This document shows positions 37,426 to 48,285 of a stretch of 64,000 nt of DNA, piece after piece. The notes under the pieces are model-generated. The model was not told where the DNA came from. It was given only the letters and a program-made list of their open reading frames with translations, and did not search any database. Within the stretch, counting starts at the first letter, position 1, and each line of letters starts with the position of its first letter. The stretch is taken from assembly GCA_013396915.1 (NCBI GenBank), contig VWZL01006771.1:862334-926333 (forward strand). The letters run 5' to 3'. The translations under genes were made by a program, and so were the position numbers. Source of the DNA: Stercorarius parasiticus. Its lineage: Eukaryota > Chordata > Aves > Charadriiformes > Stercorariidae.

Positions 37426-39010
37426 CTCACCCCAAATGCATCTGACAAACATTTAAAACTCTTTTGAAGAGGGAGGGGAGAGACTGAGTCCATGTGCTTT
37501 ACCTACTGCCCTTCAACAGCCAAGAGATGTGAACCAGGGCTGTGCATGAAATGTTTACCTTGATGCTCTAACCTACTCAGGCCTGGCCTTGGGTTCAAGG
37601 TTTGGCACTTTGTGAACTTCAGCAGGGATGGGCAGAGATTGCTCACAGAGCTATGAAATGGGCCCAACCATTTCTGCTCCCTTTTATATTCCCCAAATCA
37701 TCCTTCTTCCCACAGTCCTCAGGATCTCCCTTCTCCTCCCAAGTGTGGGTTTCACTAGGGATTAACCAGATGCCATCAGGGAGTGGTGCTGAACAACTCT
37801 GAACCTCCCAATGTTCCTGGTTCTTGGGAACGGACCTGGAGGGATCATTTTATGAGTCCCCTTAGACAACAAACCCAGACAGACTCACACAGCCTCACCT
37901 GGGGCTGCTGCTGCCTGCTGTGCTGTCACCAATGAATGCTGGGGACTGGTTTTGGAACCACTTTGTGTTTCCCAAGACAGAAGTACATAGTCAAGGTTAG
38001 CACCTCTACACTTCCTCCTCATCCCTTTCAAGGAAAAAGTATCTTTTTTTCTTGTTCTCCGAATGACGAAGTAAAAGGCAGAGATTTCTCATCATTAATT
38101 TCTTTGACCTGCCCGAGGAAGGAAGGAAGAGAAGAGCAACAGTTATTTCACAAGGTCCCCCGCAGAAGGGGGCCACCAAGGGTCATTTCCTCTCAATCTG
38201 TCCCCTCCGAAGGAGAGCAGTTAGGCTGTGTCAATGCCACGGTTCCTTTGTGGTGGATAGGCAGCTGGAGGTCATCCCCTGCCCTGGCCCTGCTCTCGCT
38301 GCGGACGCACGCCTGCTTTCTCTTGCACATGGAGGGCAGGGGAGATTAGTTCTTTTTTCCTCTCTCCGCTTTGTATAGAGGGAACTCACAAGTCACTACC
38401 TGGGCCCCTTTTGGAAAAAGACAATAAGAAAAGGGCAGTTCCTAGGGTTTTTTTCTGAGGATTTTTCAGGCTGCATGGTAGAATTAGCTGAGCAAAACTT
38501 TAAAATCCAAATAAAAGTGAAATGCTGAAGTATAGGTTTTGAGCCACTTGGAGGTTTTGGTGACACTGCCCACCGCAGCTGCAAATCCACAGCAAAATTT
38601 CTACTGACCTCTGGGTACACATCAGCCCTAAATTTGGGGAAAATGCTAAGCTCCTGTGAAGCACAGAAAGGAAGCAAGGATCATGTGAAATACACTGGAA
38701 AATTCAGGTTCTGTGTTATCAGGCAGGAAACAATAAATAAAAACACCTGCCCTGCTTGTTGTTTGGGGTTTGAACCATTGCAGGTGACTCCTTTAGGGCC
38801 TGATCTGAATCCTCTGAAATAATGCAAGTGTTTTGTCTGAATTTCATGTGCTTTGGGTCAGGCCATGACCAGGCTTCCATCCTTACATTAGTCTCTGGGA
38901 AGATCTTTAAGGAGCTAATGTGGAATTAAATGTCCTTGTCAAGAGCTACCTTTTCACAGATGATGTTTTTTTCAAGTCTTCAGGACAAATTTTGTTCAGA
39001 GATCGGGGTT

Positions 39011-39050
39011 TGCACTTCCCATTGAAGTCAATGAGCTAGTCTTTGCCACC
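39011..39050. repeat. Ancient amniote repeat scrap
   Basis: CACTTCCCATTGAAGTCAATGAG followed by CTAGTCTTTGCC matches the conserved phrase 'TCCCATTGAAGTCAATGGGAGTTTTGCC' of an old amniote repeat. It is close to the remembered consensus over about 30 bp. Confidence 0.5.
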
Positions 39051-41457
39051 TCCAAAGCACAAAAAAGAGAAGTAAGCATTGGGTAGCTTGGAACCAGAAT
39101 TTGTCTCTAAGATTAAAGTAGAAAGCACACTAGAAAACACACGCATCCTACAATTTCAGCCTTCACTTTTTTAAATGATGGAACAGCAAGCTGCTCAAAA
39201 AAGAGGCACAGACTTTCTACGTACTCGTAAGCCAGGCTGAGCAGAGAAACTAATTTGGCAGCATAAATTAACGTGTACCCAGAACCTCCACGTGAACTCC
39301 TTAGCAAGATTCAGAGCTCCTTTTGACACACTCCAAGACCATTTACAGAAGAACAAACTGTAGTCAAGACTTTTTTCTTTCTTTCTTTTCTCCTCCTCTA
39401 CACTTCCTCTGCAAAGTCAGAATGACTTCTCTTAAGGCAGACGTTGACCCCTGGTACTGTGATCGCAGTCTGCACTTTTCAGTGTGCTGAAATAATTCAG
39501 GACTTTCCCATTCAGCTCTTGAGATAATGCATTGTTTCTACAGAAGCAGGAGCACTTAAATGTAGAACAACATAGTTTTTATGCCCTAGGTGAAATATAT
39601 CTCCACGACGCTGTGAGGCTTGGGCGGCAAATGGCTACAAAATGCTTGGAGGTCCTCGTATAAGTGTGCAATACTGTTATTCTACAGCACCTCAGCACCG
39701 TGGAGTTCAGGACTGATGCTGTTCATCAGTGCACCAGCTGACTCCCCTTACAAATGAGGGATTTAGCCTTTGCGAATAGAAGTGACGTATTATTCTATGT
39801 ACAGGGATGCACGTAGGTGGGACGCTGGTCCTCCACGCAGCACTGAGCCTTTCTGCCCATGCCCAGAGTTGTTCAAGGATGTGAGGGGGAACAGGATCTG
39901 CTCTCCTGCACGGACGTCTGGACTCATTCAAGTGTGAGCTCTGATTTCCACCCATGCCCGTGGATCCATGGCTCTGCCTTGGAGCGTTGCACACTTCAAA
40001 CTGAGCACACGAGGATTATTTATTAATTGTGACGATGTCGTTATTGCCACACAGTGCTGCTTGTTAGGAAGAACACAATGAATTTCAGTCATTGTAGTAT
40101 CCCTTCCTCCCCTCCCTTCCCAAATGCAAAGTACAAATCCACTTAAAAAGCGGAGATCTTTTGACTTCTAACAGAAACTTTTATCCGCATAAGAGGATAA
40201 GAAATTCATTAGCTTAAGTTGTGTGATTGTAACAGCTCATTAGAGAGCCTTTCAGATTGAGCATGCCTCCAGCCCTGTGTTGAATCTGTCAAAGTTAAGG
40301 ATAAAGGTATGGGACAACTTAACCATCCTGGAAGGCAATTTCTCATTTTTAACTATGCAGACCACAGGCTTCATTAAATGATTTTAATGAACAGTCGTAG
40401 GCCTGATGTTCAAATCTTCATTTGTGTCTAATTGCAAGCAGAATACAGAATTGCTAAAATGATCTTTATTTTCAAGAAAAAACCACAAATTTTAATTTAC
40501 TGTCAGTAATTATGTTTTCAGATTCATTTTGACTCATTGTTTTGTTTTTGTTTTTTTTTTTTTTTAAGGTGGAATAAACATTTTGATTTCAGGTTTAACT
40601 GCTGCAAAGTACTGCTGTAAAAATCCTAACATGGCTTCTCTTCAAACAGGGGAAGAACTGCCACTTCTAAACAGAAAACATAATTAGTTCAACTAATCTG
40701 TTGAAAGAAATGAAAGATAAAGCAGAGTTCTCAGCCAGTTGTCAGATCAAGAAAGTTTGTGATAGGGTATTTTTTCATCTGTGGAATCTCAGAAGGAACG
40801 GCCTTGACAAAGCAGGTCATTTGCAACATTTTATAAAATATACAAGGGGAGATTGGAATGTATTTTTCAATCTTCCCCTGGCAGCCTTCACGGCTTTAGT
40901 CAATTTATGCATCATCTGTTAAAGTTCAATACGGGGCACTGGGTCCCAAAATGTACTTTGAAGCATCCATAGCAAATCTTCTAATCTCCGCTTTCACTAT
41001 CTGAGCAACATATGCATTAGAGTGGAATTTGGGATCAGCTTTTAGGTTGAGGGGTGAAACGCTTACTTAGATAACCTGCAGTATCTCAGCTTCAAGTGTA
41101 ATGTTCAGGTTTGGATAAATGATTGCTTTTCATTTTCCCCAAAGATAAATGATAAAAGATACAGTTTCATACTAGGATTTATAGACCTCTGTACCCGCAC
41201 ATACATGGACATCAAGTACTTCCTTTAAAATTTACATTAAATACAAATATTGCAAAAACAAGTATTTCCTTAAGCCATTCTGAGAAAAATAGTATTATTT
41301 TACAGAGCATGATGGTTGCGGTAAGCCACCATCACACACCTTTAATGATCAACGAGCTTTTCTGGCTTCAATGTTCTTAGTTAATCTAAAGAAAGCTCAA
41401 TACCTTTTCTCACCCCTCAAAGAAAGGAAATTACACATTTTTGTGCGTGTTGCAGCA

Positions 41458-41650
41458 CTATGACTTTACACCAGATAACAAAACTTCACAAAGGAACTCC
41501 ATGCGAGAAGGCTCAACGCTTTCTGCACTTTTTTTTTTTCCAAACACAGCTTCTACTACAGCAGATTTTTTGGTTGTTTTCGCAACTATTCTGTTTCCAC
41601 AATTCCTGCATTTTTGCTTTGTTCTCCCATATGTCATTTGAGAACAATGA
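41458..41650 (-). other. Candidate minus-strand exon, unrecognised
   Basis: Read on the minus strand, CTTGTCTTACCTCCTACAACACAG forms an acceptor before TCATTG at 41650. Two frames are then open: one ends at TAG 41458-41460 with QKCRNCGNRIVAKTTKKS and VEPSRMEFLCEVLLSGVKS, the other ends slightly earlier. An 11-nt A run inside makes the frame sensitive to indels. It lies about 480 bp downstream of the possible minus-strand exon 1 in the 42.2 kb CpG segment, which is why it is listed. The protein is not recognised. Confidence 0.22.
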
Positions 41651-42129
41651 CTGTGTTGTAGGAGGTAAGACAAGCTATTGGCATGGAAGGGCAAAGTCAC
41701 AGAACAGTAATTATTGTTGTAGGGTGTAACCGAGGGAAAAAATAATCTGATTTTTAAACTGATTCTTTCAAAAGTAATCTGTCAGTTATAGAGTACTGCA
41801 GGGAATCGTAGTGGAACACTTCTGCTTCATGAAGACCAAGAGAATACAAAATAATATTTTTTTAATTACACAGCTACTTCCAGTTAAGAATCTTTATCAG
41901 GGAAAAGAAAAAAAGATTTACGTTGGTTTTATGCCAGGCAGGTGCGCAGTATTTTTTTCTCAGAAAGGTCCTCCTCAAGGTATTAGTGTTTTAAAACACA
42001 TACTCTTGTCTTCCGCAAAAAAGAAATTACTCCACTGATCTGAAAAAAACCAACACCGTAGCGTCTTTTAGCTCCAACGCACGTCTAACCGCATTGTTAA
42101 GGTTCGGCTGGACAGACTTTCAAAATTAC

Positions 42130-42195
42130 CTTATTTCCCACTAAAACAACCTCAACCGCTGCCGCCTCCCGCCGCCGGCCCAGCCGTTAACAGCG
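42130..42195 (-). other. Possible non-coding first exon of a minus-strand transcript
   Basis: On the minus strand the GC-rich sequence runs through GGCGGGAGGCGGCAGCGG and TTGTTTTAGTGGG into AAATAAG|GTAATT, with the exon end at 42130. The 5' end is a guess from the position of the CCAAT boxes. No start codon is needed in a 5' UTR exon. The downstream partner could be 41458-41650. Confidence 0.25.
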
Positions 42196-42215
42196 CTGGC
42201 CCAGCCGTTAACGGC
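42177..42215. promoter_or_regulatory. 21-bp tandem repeat carrying two MYB-type sites
   Basis: GGCCCAGCCGTTAACAGCGCT and GGCCCAGCCGTTAACGGC are spaced 21 bp apart. Each holds CCGTTA, the complement of the MYB core TAACGG, within GTTAAC. Two close copies on the same helical face are suggestive of a functional pair; factor binding is inference. Confidence 0.5.
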
Positions 42216-42256
42216 ACTGCCTCGCGCAGGCCCGCCCTGCCTCTGCCGCCCCGCTG

Positions 42257-42295
42257 GATTGGCTAACCGGCTCCAGGAAGGTGGCCGCCGATTGG
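42257..42295 (-). promoter_or_regulatory. Two CCAAT boxes (NF-Y type)
   Basis: GATTGG at 42257-42262 and 42290-42295 read as CCAATC on the minus strand, with contexts AGCCAATCCAGC and AGCCAATCGGC that fit the NF-Y consensus. The spacing of 33 bp, about three helical turns, is typical of paired NF-Y sites in TATA-less promoters. Confidence 0.6.
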
Positions 42296-42310
42296 CTGGG
42301 GGCGGCTGCA

Positions 42311-42333
42311 GTTGCTATGACTCTGTTGCTAGG
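42311..42333. promoter_or_regulatory. RFX X-box-like tandem half sites
   Basis: GTTGCTATGAC and GTTGCTAGG each contain the GTTGCY half site of RFX-bound X-boxes. They are tandem direct copies 14 bp apart and do not form the classic inverted GTTGCC-ATGGCAAC arrangement. RFX factors drive cilium genes, often with MYB; this makes a ciliary role a hypothesis only. Confidence 0.4.
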
Positions 42334-42456
42334 GCCCCGGCCGTCTCCAGGCCCTGCAGGAAACATGTAATGAATTATGGATGGTTGGTTTTCTCAAAGA
42401 GGCCTCATCTGTAATGCAGATGAGCTGCCAGGCCCCCCCTTTTCTTCTGGGTTCTT

Positions 42457-42490
42457 AAAAAAAATATTAAAAAAAAATAAAAAAAAATAA
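42457..42490. repeat. A-rich low-complexity tract
   Basis: Runs of A interrupted by single T bases (AAAAAAAATATTAAAAAAAAATAA and similar). It could be the tail of a degraded retroposon, but no body is recognisable upstream. Confidence 0.75.
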
Positions 42491-45400
42491 TCTGAGTTTT
42501 AAATCAGAATCTGGCATTTGCGTCGTCCCCAGTCACAGCAGTGACTCCTGAATACTGATGTTAATTCTTATGCAAAGGCAGGGCCAGAGGTCACTATCTG
42601 TTATTTGTTCAGGAAAAGCTTGTAGGATTTTCACTGAACTCTGTGACCTGTTGGGGTATTATTTTTCCCCCCCCTCTCTTTGGTTCAGAGACAAAATAGG
42701 ATACAAACGCCAGAAGTGGTATTTTCTAACAGTTGGAGAGGAAATTGTCCCCTTGGAGCATGATGGAGCTGGAATAATCCAGCAGCCAGGCCGGCCAGCA
42801 TGCTGGCTTTTCTTGCCTCGTGAAAGATGTCTTCGCCCAAATACGACCTAAGACCTTCTGTCAGCATAGTTTGTGTGGTTCAGGCCTTCATTAATGGTTT
42901 CAACAGCCTTTGGCTAAAGAGAGGTGCCACATCGAAGACATGTCCGCTTCACACAAGTGCAAAACTGGATGTTGTTGCCCACAGATAACTCCCCAGCTGG
43001 AACCCCACGTCAACAAAGCCTCCGATGCTTCATACCTGAATAAACAGGTTGCTACAATTCATTTAATTTCCCTAATATTCATTTATTAAGAAGTACTGTG
43101 GATGTTATGCTACGGAAATTATAGTATTTTCCTATAGCTAATGAATACTGATGTTAGAAGAGACACCTCTTCTGCTCATGCAGAGTATAGTTTTGATGCT
43201 TTTTTTTTCACCCTGGTGACAAATTATTTCAATCCTTTCTGTGTCAAGCCTCTGTGGACAAATGTGAATTGAAAAATAATTAATTTTAGAGACAATAATT
43301 ACCCTCGTCCTTATTTTGAGTCAAATTTAAGCTTGTGTAATTTTGGCCAAATATTGACTGCAGCGGAGGGCTCTTGATACCTGGAAGGTTCATGACCAAT
43401 GTGGGGGATGAGGCAGCCCCGCTTCTCCTCAAACCCTGTCTTTAGGGCAACTGTACACTAAGCAAGGAGATGACTGAGCAATTAGACAAATTTCTACAGA
43501 TTTTGTATTGTGGAATTTATGCTTTTTACACCTCAAATGCTGCCTGGTTCATGGCTTATCCTCAGGGAGAAGTAAATGACTTAAGGAAGAGCTCTGAGAT
43601 AAAGATGAAATATATCTGACCCTCCCATGATTCAGATTAGAATGATACCTTGTTTCTAGGATTATTAAGCAAAATGTTCTGTTGTGTAAAAACCAAGATC
43701 ACTGAAAAAAAAAGCAGAAGGTCTGTGAAACACTGCATTCAGAAGCAGAAAACACGCTCAACTCTGGCCATCAGGCAGTCCCCAAGAGCTCCAGCAGCAA
43801 TGGCCTTTATGTTTTATTATTTTCTATTATTAAAATGTTTTCTATTGAAGAAAATGGTTAGGGCAAAACTGTATCACCTATCCCACCCATTCCTGACAGA
43901 ACATTCATCAAACTCCATTAAAAAAAATATCCAGGCTATAGATGTGTCATTAGAGACCCAATGATGCTTAAAGCTCAGAAATGTCTGAGATGCAGTTTGC
44001 TGAAAACACAGTATTAACATTTGTGTATACGGATGTGTTAAATGTGGGGTTCTTTTGTAACAGTGGTTCTGTGCAACATAACGTTAAAATGAAAAATATG
44101 TTAACAGTTTGTACTTGCAGAAAATGTAGGTCATGTTTTTGTGAACCAAATAATTGTGTTTCAAACTTTTCATTTAGTGATCTTTATTTTTGTATATAAT
44201 ACTCTATGCCTAACCCATTGGAAGATGATTATTCCCACACCTATATAAATACAGCATGCACCATGAGATTTGGAATAGCTTAAATAGTCAGCAAAGAAGC
44301 AGCAAATGACTTCTTATTCACATATGCAATTTAAACAAATACATATTTCTGGTGCTATAAATGGCCTTAGTATCTCTCTGTGCTTTCTGATGAGGAGGGA
44401 CAAGAAATTCATCCAGCAGCAGCCAGGCTCTTTCTATGTCTGTGCTGTCAGGTTGCGGAAAAGTCTTAGTAGAGCTGGGCATGATAACAATGTCTGCAGC
44501 ATAGCTTTTGCCTTTGTGTGTTGGTCCGAACTCCACTAAAAGAGTGCTTGAATGTGCAGGGCAGAGAGACCTCAACTCCAGCGAGCCCTGAGACTGCCCC
44601 TGGACATTTTGTAGGCAGCTCCTCAGGAGGAACCTTGCTGAGTTTTCCTGATTAAGATTTTATAATTCCCTTTGCTGTGTTTGTGTGCTGAGGGGTGAGG
44701 AGGGGCTGGAGGCCATTATGGTATGGACCTAACAACCTGACTGAAACAGATACAATATACTGGACAATAGTCAGAGTGCGAGAAGGTCCGGAGCCATCAA
44801 CAGGGAGAAAAACGATGCAGGAAGCTTTCACAAAAGCAGCAGCTCTTAAGGAAAGAGCTGAATGAGGAAAGGCAACTTTTTGGTGCATGATGAGTGGGAG
44901 GTTGGTGTGTGGCCACGGTGGAGCTGGAGGCAATCTTCAGAAAGCAGGAGTGATTATGAGAAAGGAAGGAGACGAAGTAAATTGTTTTGGGTTTTTTTTT
45001 TTCTTTATATCTGTAGCATCTGATTGAAAAAAAATCAAATCTACTTCCACGGAAAGTATCAAAGTTATATTTTTCTTTTTCCAAATTTTCAATGTTATTG
45101 TTTCTTTCTTTTAGAAACAAAGGACTTTTTTCAATTTACTTAAAAAGAATGAAAACTTTCCAAGGGTCCTTTTCTATTAAGGATGGAATAAAGAAAAAAA
45201 CTGTATTGTTCACAAAGATCCTTCTATAACTTAAAACATTTTCTGATGAAGTCATTTCAACCATTTTATGCTATCAGTAATCTTTATAGAGTTTACAATA
45301 ATCCACAAACATTGGATAATGTGATGAAGCTGATGAGAATCAACAAAAGATAAAGTAGAGTATCACAGCTCAGATAAAAAAAACACTGTTTAATGCCAGC

Positions 45401-46480
45401 TGCTCAGGAAATGTCAAAAGTAAAATGAGTTTCAGGTCAAAGGCACTGGGAACACTCTGCAACACCTAAAACAGGTAGCTCTCGTTGTTAGAACGAAGAA
45501 GGATATGGTAAGTCCTTTTTAATCTATCCCTGGGCCTCTTTTTAGCTTCCCAGCCATGAATCGTCTCCATTTGGGCTCACCTCTGTGGGATTGCTGGGAG
45601 ATTTTCAAAACATACCCTCATTGGTCTTTCTAATGTTCCCCCTCAAGTTCACTAAAGGCTGGGATTTCAGTGAAAATCCTGCTCCTAGGAGACATGTGGG
45701 CTCAGTGCCAGGCCTTGAAAGTGCAGAAAACAGTGGGCAACTGCTCTTTTTTTAACTTTCTGTGACAGCAGGGATCTTTCACCACCATTTGTTTTTCTGC
45801 CACGGCATTTAATAGTACCTGTGTCAGGCCTGTTTCCATCTTGCACACGTTTGCCTTTGAGCACTTTGGTGTGCTGTTCTGGAGCTTTTAGATGGTGTGT
45901 GGTGAGTGCACCTTGTTTATCACCAGTTAAGGGAGTTGTACCTCTTGCTGCAACACTAAATTGACAGGTGAAAATTCTGAAGAAATAGGACCAGATTGTG
46001 GGCAGGTTAATAGCTTGATGAACCTTTCTATAGGTAGCCGTTCCATGGAGGATGGGGCACTATTTCATGTGACTAAGAAGCAGAGGATCTGTTTTGGGAG
46101 ACCTAACATGTTATGTGCTGATGCTGCTTGACAAAATGTCCCCAGCAAGGTGCTGCAAAATTAGAAGAGTGTTGACATCCACTCTGGAATGAACAGAAAA
46201 GCAGCTTGGCCCTGTAACTTCAGAGAACTTTCTGTACCTGAATTTCCTGTAGATGTCCTGTAGATGTGAACCAAGTCTGCTGTGAAATACAAGGAATTTT
46301 GCAATGAATGTTCAGAATTTTGCAGGTTAACAGCATGGTTTGACTCTTTCCTTATGTATATTTTTACCATCTCTTTTAATTTTCAGGGATCTCCTAAATG
46401 CGTATTTAGTCCTTGAATGCTATGTTTTGTACCAGAGAAAAAATCCTAATATAACACCGTGCAATGTATTTCCTAATAGG
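42491..46480. other. Non-coding interval, no gene recognised
   Basis: AT-rich DNA. An exon-like stretch after a strong acceptor (CCCCCCCTCTCTTTGGTTCAG, ending 42688) is open for about 54 codons to 42851, beginning DKIGYKRQKWYF, and might be a downstream exon of a plus-strand transcript from the CpG segment; it is not recognised. I support nothing else here. Confidence 0.45.
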
Positions 46481-46926
46481 GCAACAAAGACGGTTGAGGG
46501 ATTGGAGCATCTCCCTAGTGAGGAAAGGCTGAGAGAGCTGGCACTTTTTAGCTTGGAGAAGAAAAGGCTGAGGGGAGGCCTTATTAATGTTTACAAGTAT
46601 TTAAAGGGTGGGTTTAAGGAGGATGGAGCCAGACTCTTTTCAGTGGTTCCCAGTAACAGGACGAGGGGTAACGGGCACAAGCTGGAACATAGGAAGTTCC
46701 CATCAAATATGAGAAAAAGCTTCTTTACGGTGAGGGTGACAGAGCGCTGGAACAGGCTGCCCAGGGAGGTTGTGGAGTCTCCTTCTGTGGAGACTTTCAA
46801 GACCCGCCTGGATGCAGTCCTGAGTAATGTGCTCTAGGCAATCCTGCTTTAGCAGGGTAGTTGGACTAGATGATCTCTAGAGGTCCTTTCCAACTCTGAA
46901 AATTCCGTGATTCCATGATTCTGTAA
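46481..46926 (+). mobile_element. CR1 LINE, 5' truncated, ORF2 C-terminus still open
   Basis: Sequence from GCAACAAAGACGGTTGAGGG through AAAGGCTGAGAGAGCTGG, AGCTTGGAGAAGAAAAGGCT and GGACTAGATGATCTCTAGAGG to a degraded octamer tail is a plus-strand CR1. The reading frame is open to TAG at 46835-46837. It keeps the usual C-terminal phrases [39 protein letters not shown] and [19 protein letters not shown]. The reverse-transcriptase and endonuclease domains are absent, so it cannot move. It is the best preserved CR1 in the window. The ATG-started 165-codon frame at 46340 includes non-CR1 sequence at its front. Confidence 0.95.
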
Positions 46927-47510
46927 AGTGCATGCTGGTAACATGCAGTGGGATATGGTTTATACGTTTTTATGATACAGCACTAAGAAATTTCTCTAGT
47001 ACAAAGTCTGTAAACTCAGCCAGGGCATTGGTCAAGGTGATGACGCTTACTCATTAAAAAGCTGTCATAATATACAAGTATGTTGTCACAGTTTTATTGT
47101 TTGAATATTGGCTATGGAGATAAACAGGCCCTTTTTGCATGTAATTCATTTATCTATTTACTTCTGTCTTCCTTAGGTTGAGACAAACCCATGTCCTGGA
47201 AGTATGTGTATTGGGATCACAAGGCCCAAAACGATATGCCGCCACAATGGTGTGTGATGATCCAGGCTCTTCAGGAAACTCACTTTATGTCTCCTTCAAA
47301 AGAGCTCTATATCATGGTGAAATGTCTCAGCCATGTTTGCACACACATCTTGTTTCTGAGCCCGGAAAGACCCTTTTTCTGAATGAAGAAAGAACAGTGA
47401 CTCCAAAGCAACTGGTTACTGGCCTTCCCTTCCCACTCCTCATGCAGCAGCTTTTGGTAGGATCACTGCAGGTGTAGCCACAGAAACTGCTTTAAAAGCA
47501 GCTTGATAGC

Positions 47511-47559
47511 GGCTTCAGCTTCCCAAGTAAGCTGGCAGCTGACTTGGGAAGCTGAAGCC
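47511..47559. repeat. Near-perfect hairpin, 18-bp arms
   Basis: GGCTTCAGCTTCCCAAGT (47511-47528) is exactly complementary in reverse to ACTTGGGAAGCTGAAGCC (47542-47559). The 13-nt centre itself nearly continues the stem: one A/G mismatch, then AGCTG paired with CAGCT around a single G. The stem stops abruptly at both outer ends. It is a strong stem-loop on either strand and could be a recent inverted duplication or a structured RNA element. It is shorter than a typical microRNA precursor. Confidence 0.9.
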
Positions 47560-48214
47560 AGCCAGCAGTGAGATGTCTCATACATCTCCAGAAAACACTG
47601 TGTATTTGCAGCAATTACCATAGTGATACAGCACACTGTTTTGTCCATGGTCTGTGGTCAATAGAATAGGTCAAAATGTTGCCATTTATCCAAAACTGAG
47701 ATGAAACAATGACATAAGAGGAATAATGGACTTTGGATGTGGATTCCACATGCCATAATTCTACTGGATTTTAAATATCTTCTATTATGTATGGCCTGGG
47801 GAAAAAAACCCATGATGGGTAGGATCTTTCTGGAGAAAGGACCATGGATGTTTCACAAAGAGTAAGTGCCCATGTTGATGAAACATTGATATAGTAGCCG
47901 ACTGTTTGAATAAAAGTAACATGGATAGTTAATATGTAATAGTTAACGTTACTCAGCTTATTTGCAAACAAAAACTCCAATTCCCCTTCAGCAAATGCTA
48001 TGTAATGCAGTGGGCTGCTGCGTTGTGTGTTGTTTGAGCTTTTCAAGAAGGTCTTGAACTCACAGGTATTAGCAAAGTTGGCATGTTTGAATCTGCCTGT
48101 GCTAACTTTGAATTTATGGGAATTTTATTAGCATTGGTATCAAAACTCATATTTTGATCAATGGAAACAACATTGAGTCTTGATTTCTTAAGAGTAGTTT
48201 CCTCTAAGGTAAGA

Positions 48215-48285
48215 AAGTGCTGTAAGTTCATCTAGTTTGATCTCCTGTATAACACAGTCTATTCAGTTTCACACAATTCATGTAT
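48215..48285 (-). mobile_element. Ancient CR1/L3-type 3' end relic
   Basis: GTTCATCTAGTTTGATCTCCTGTATAACACAG corresponds to the old reptilian CR1 phrase 'GATCATCTAGTCTGACCTCCTGTATAACACAGGCC'. In that orientation the element is on the minus strand. Flanking text is too diverged to fix its ends. Confidence 0.65.

Larger units (their letters stand above)
37426..42050. other. Non-coding interval, no gene recognised
   Basis: Mixed then AT-rich DNA holding an ancient repeat scrap at 39011-39050, a 15-nt T run at 40551-40565 and the possible minus-strand exon at 41458-41650. I see no other supported feature. Confidence 0.5.
42055..42360. promoter_or_regulatory. CpG-rich promoter candidate, possibly bidirectional
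   Basis: The composition changes abruptly from AT-rich to GC-rich with many CpGs (GCCGCCTCCCGCCGCCGGCC, CTCGCGCAGG, GGCCGCCG). Two inverted CCAAT boxes, tandem MYB-type motifs and RFX-type half sites lie within 160 bp. There is no TATA box, as usual for CpG-island promoters. The minus strand carries CCAAT in the direct orientation 60-110 bp upstream of a GC-rich segment that ends in a splice donor, so minus-strand transcription is slightly favoured. It is the only convincing promoter in the window. Confidence 0.6.

Noticed and set aside
42377..42490. Short ATG frame (MDGWFSQRG...) just downstream of the CpG segment
   Set aside because: It runs into an A-rich low-complexity tract coding only lysines and has no donor in a useful position.
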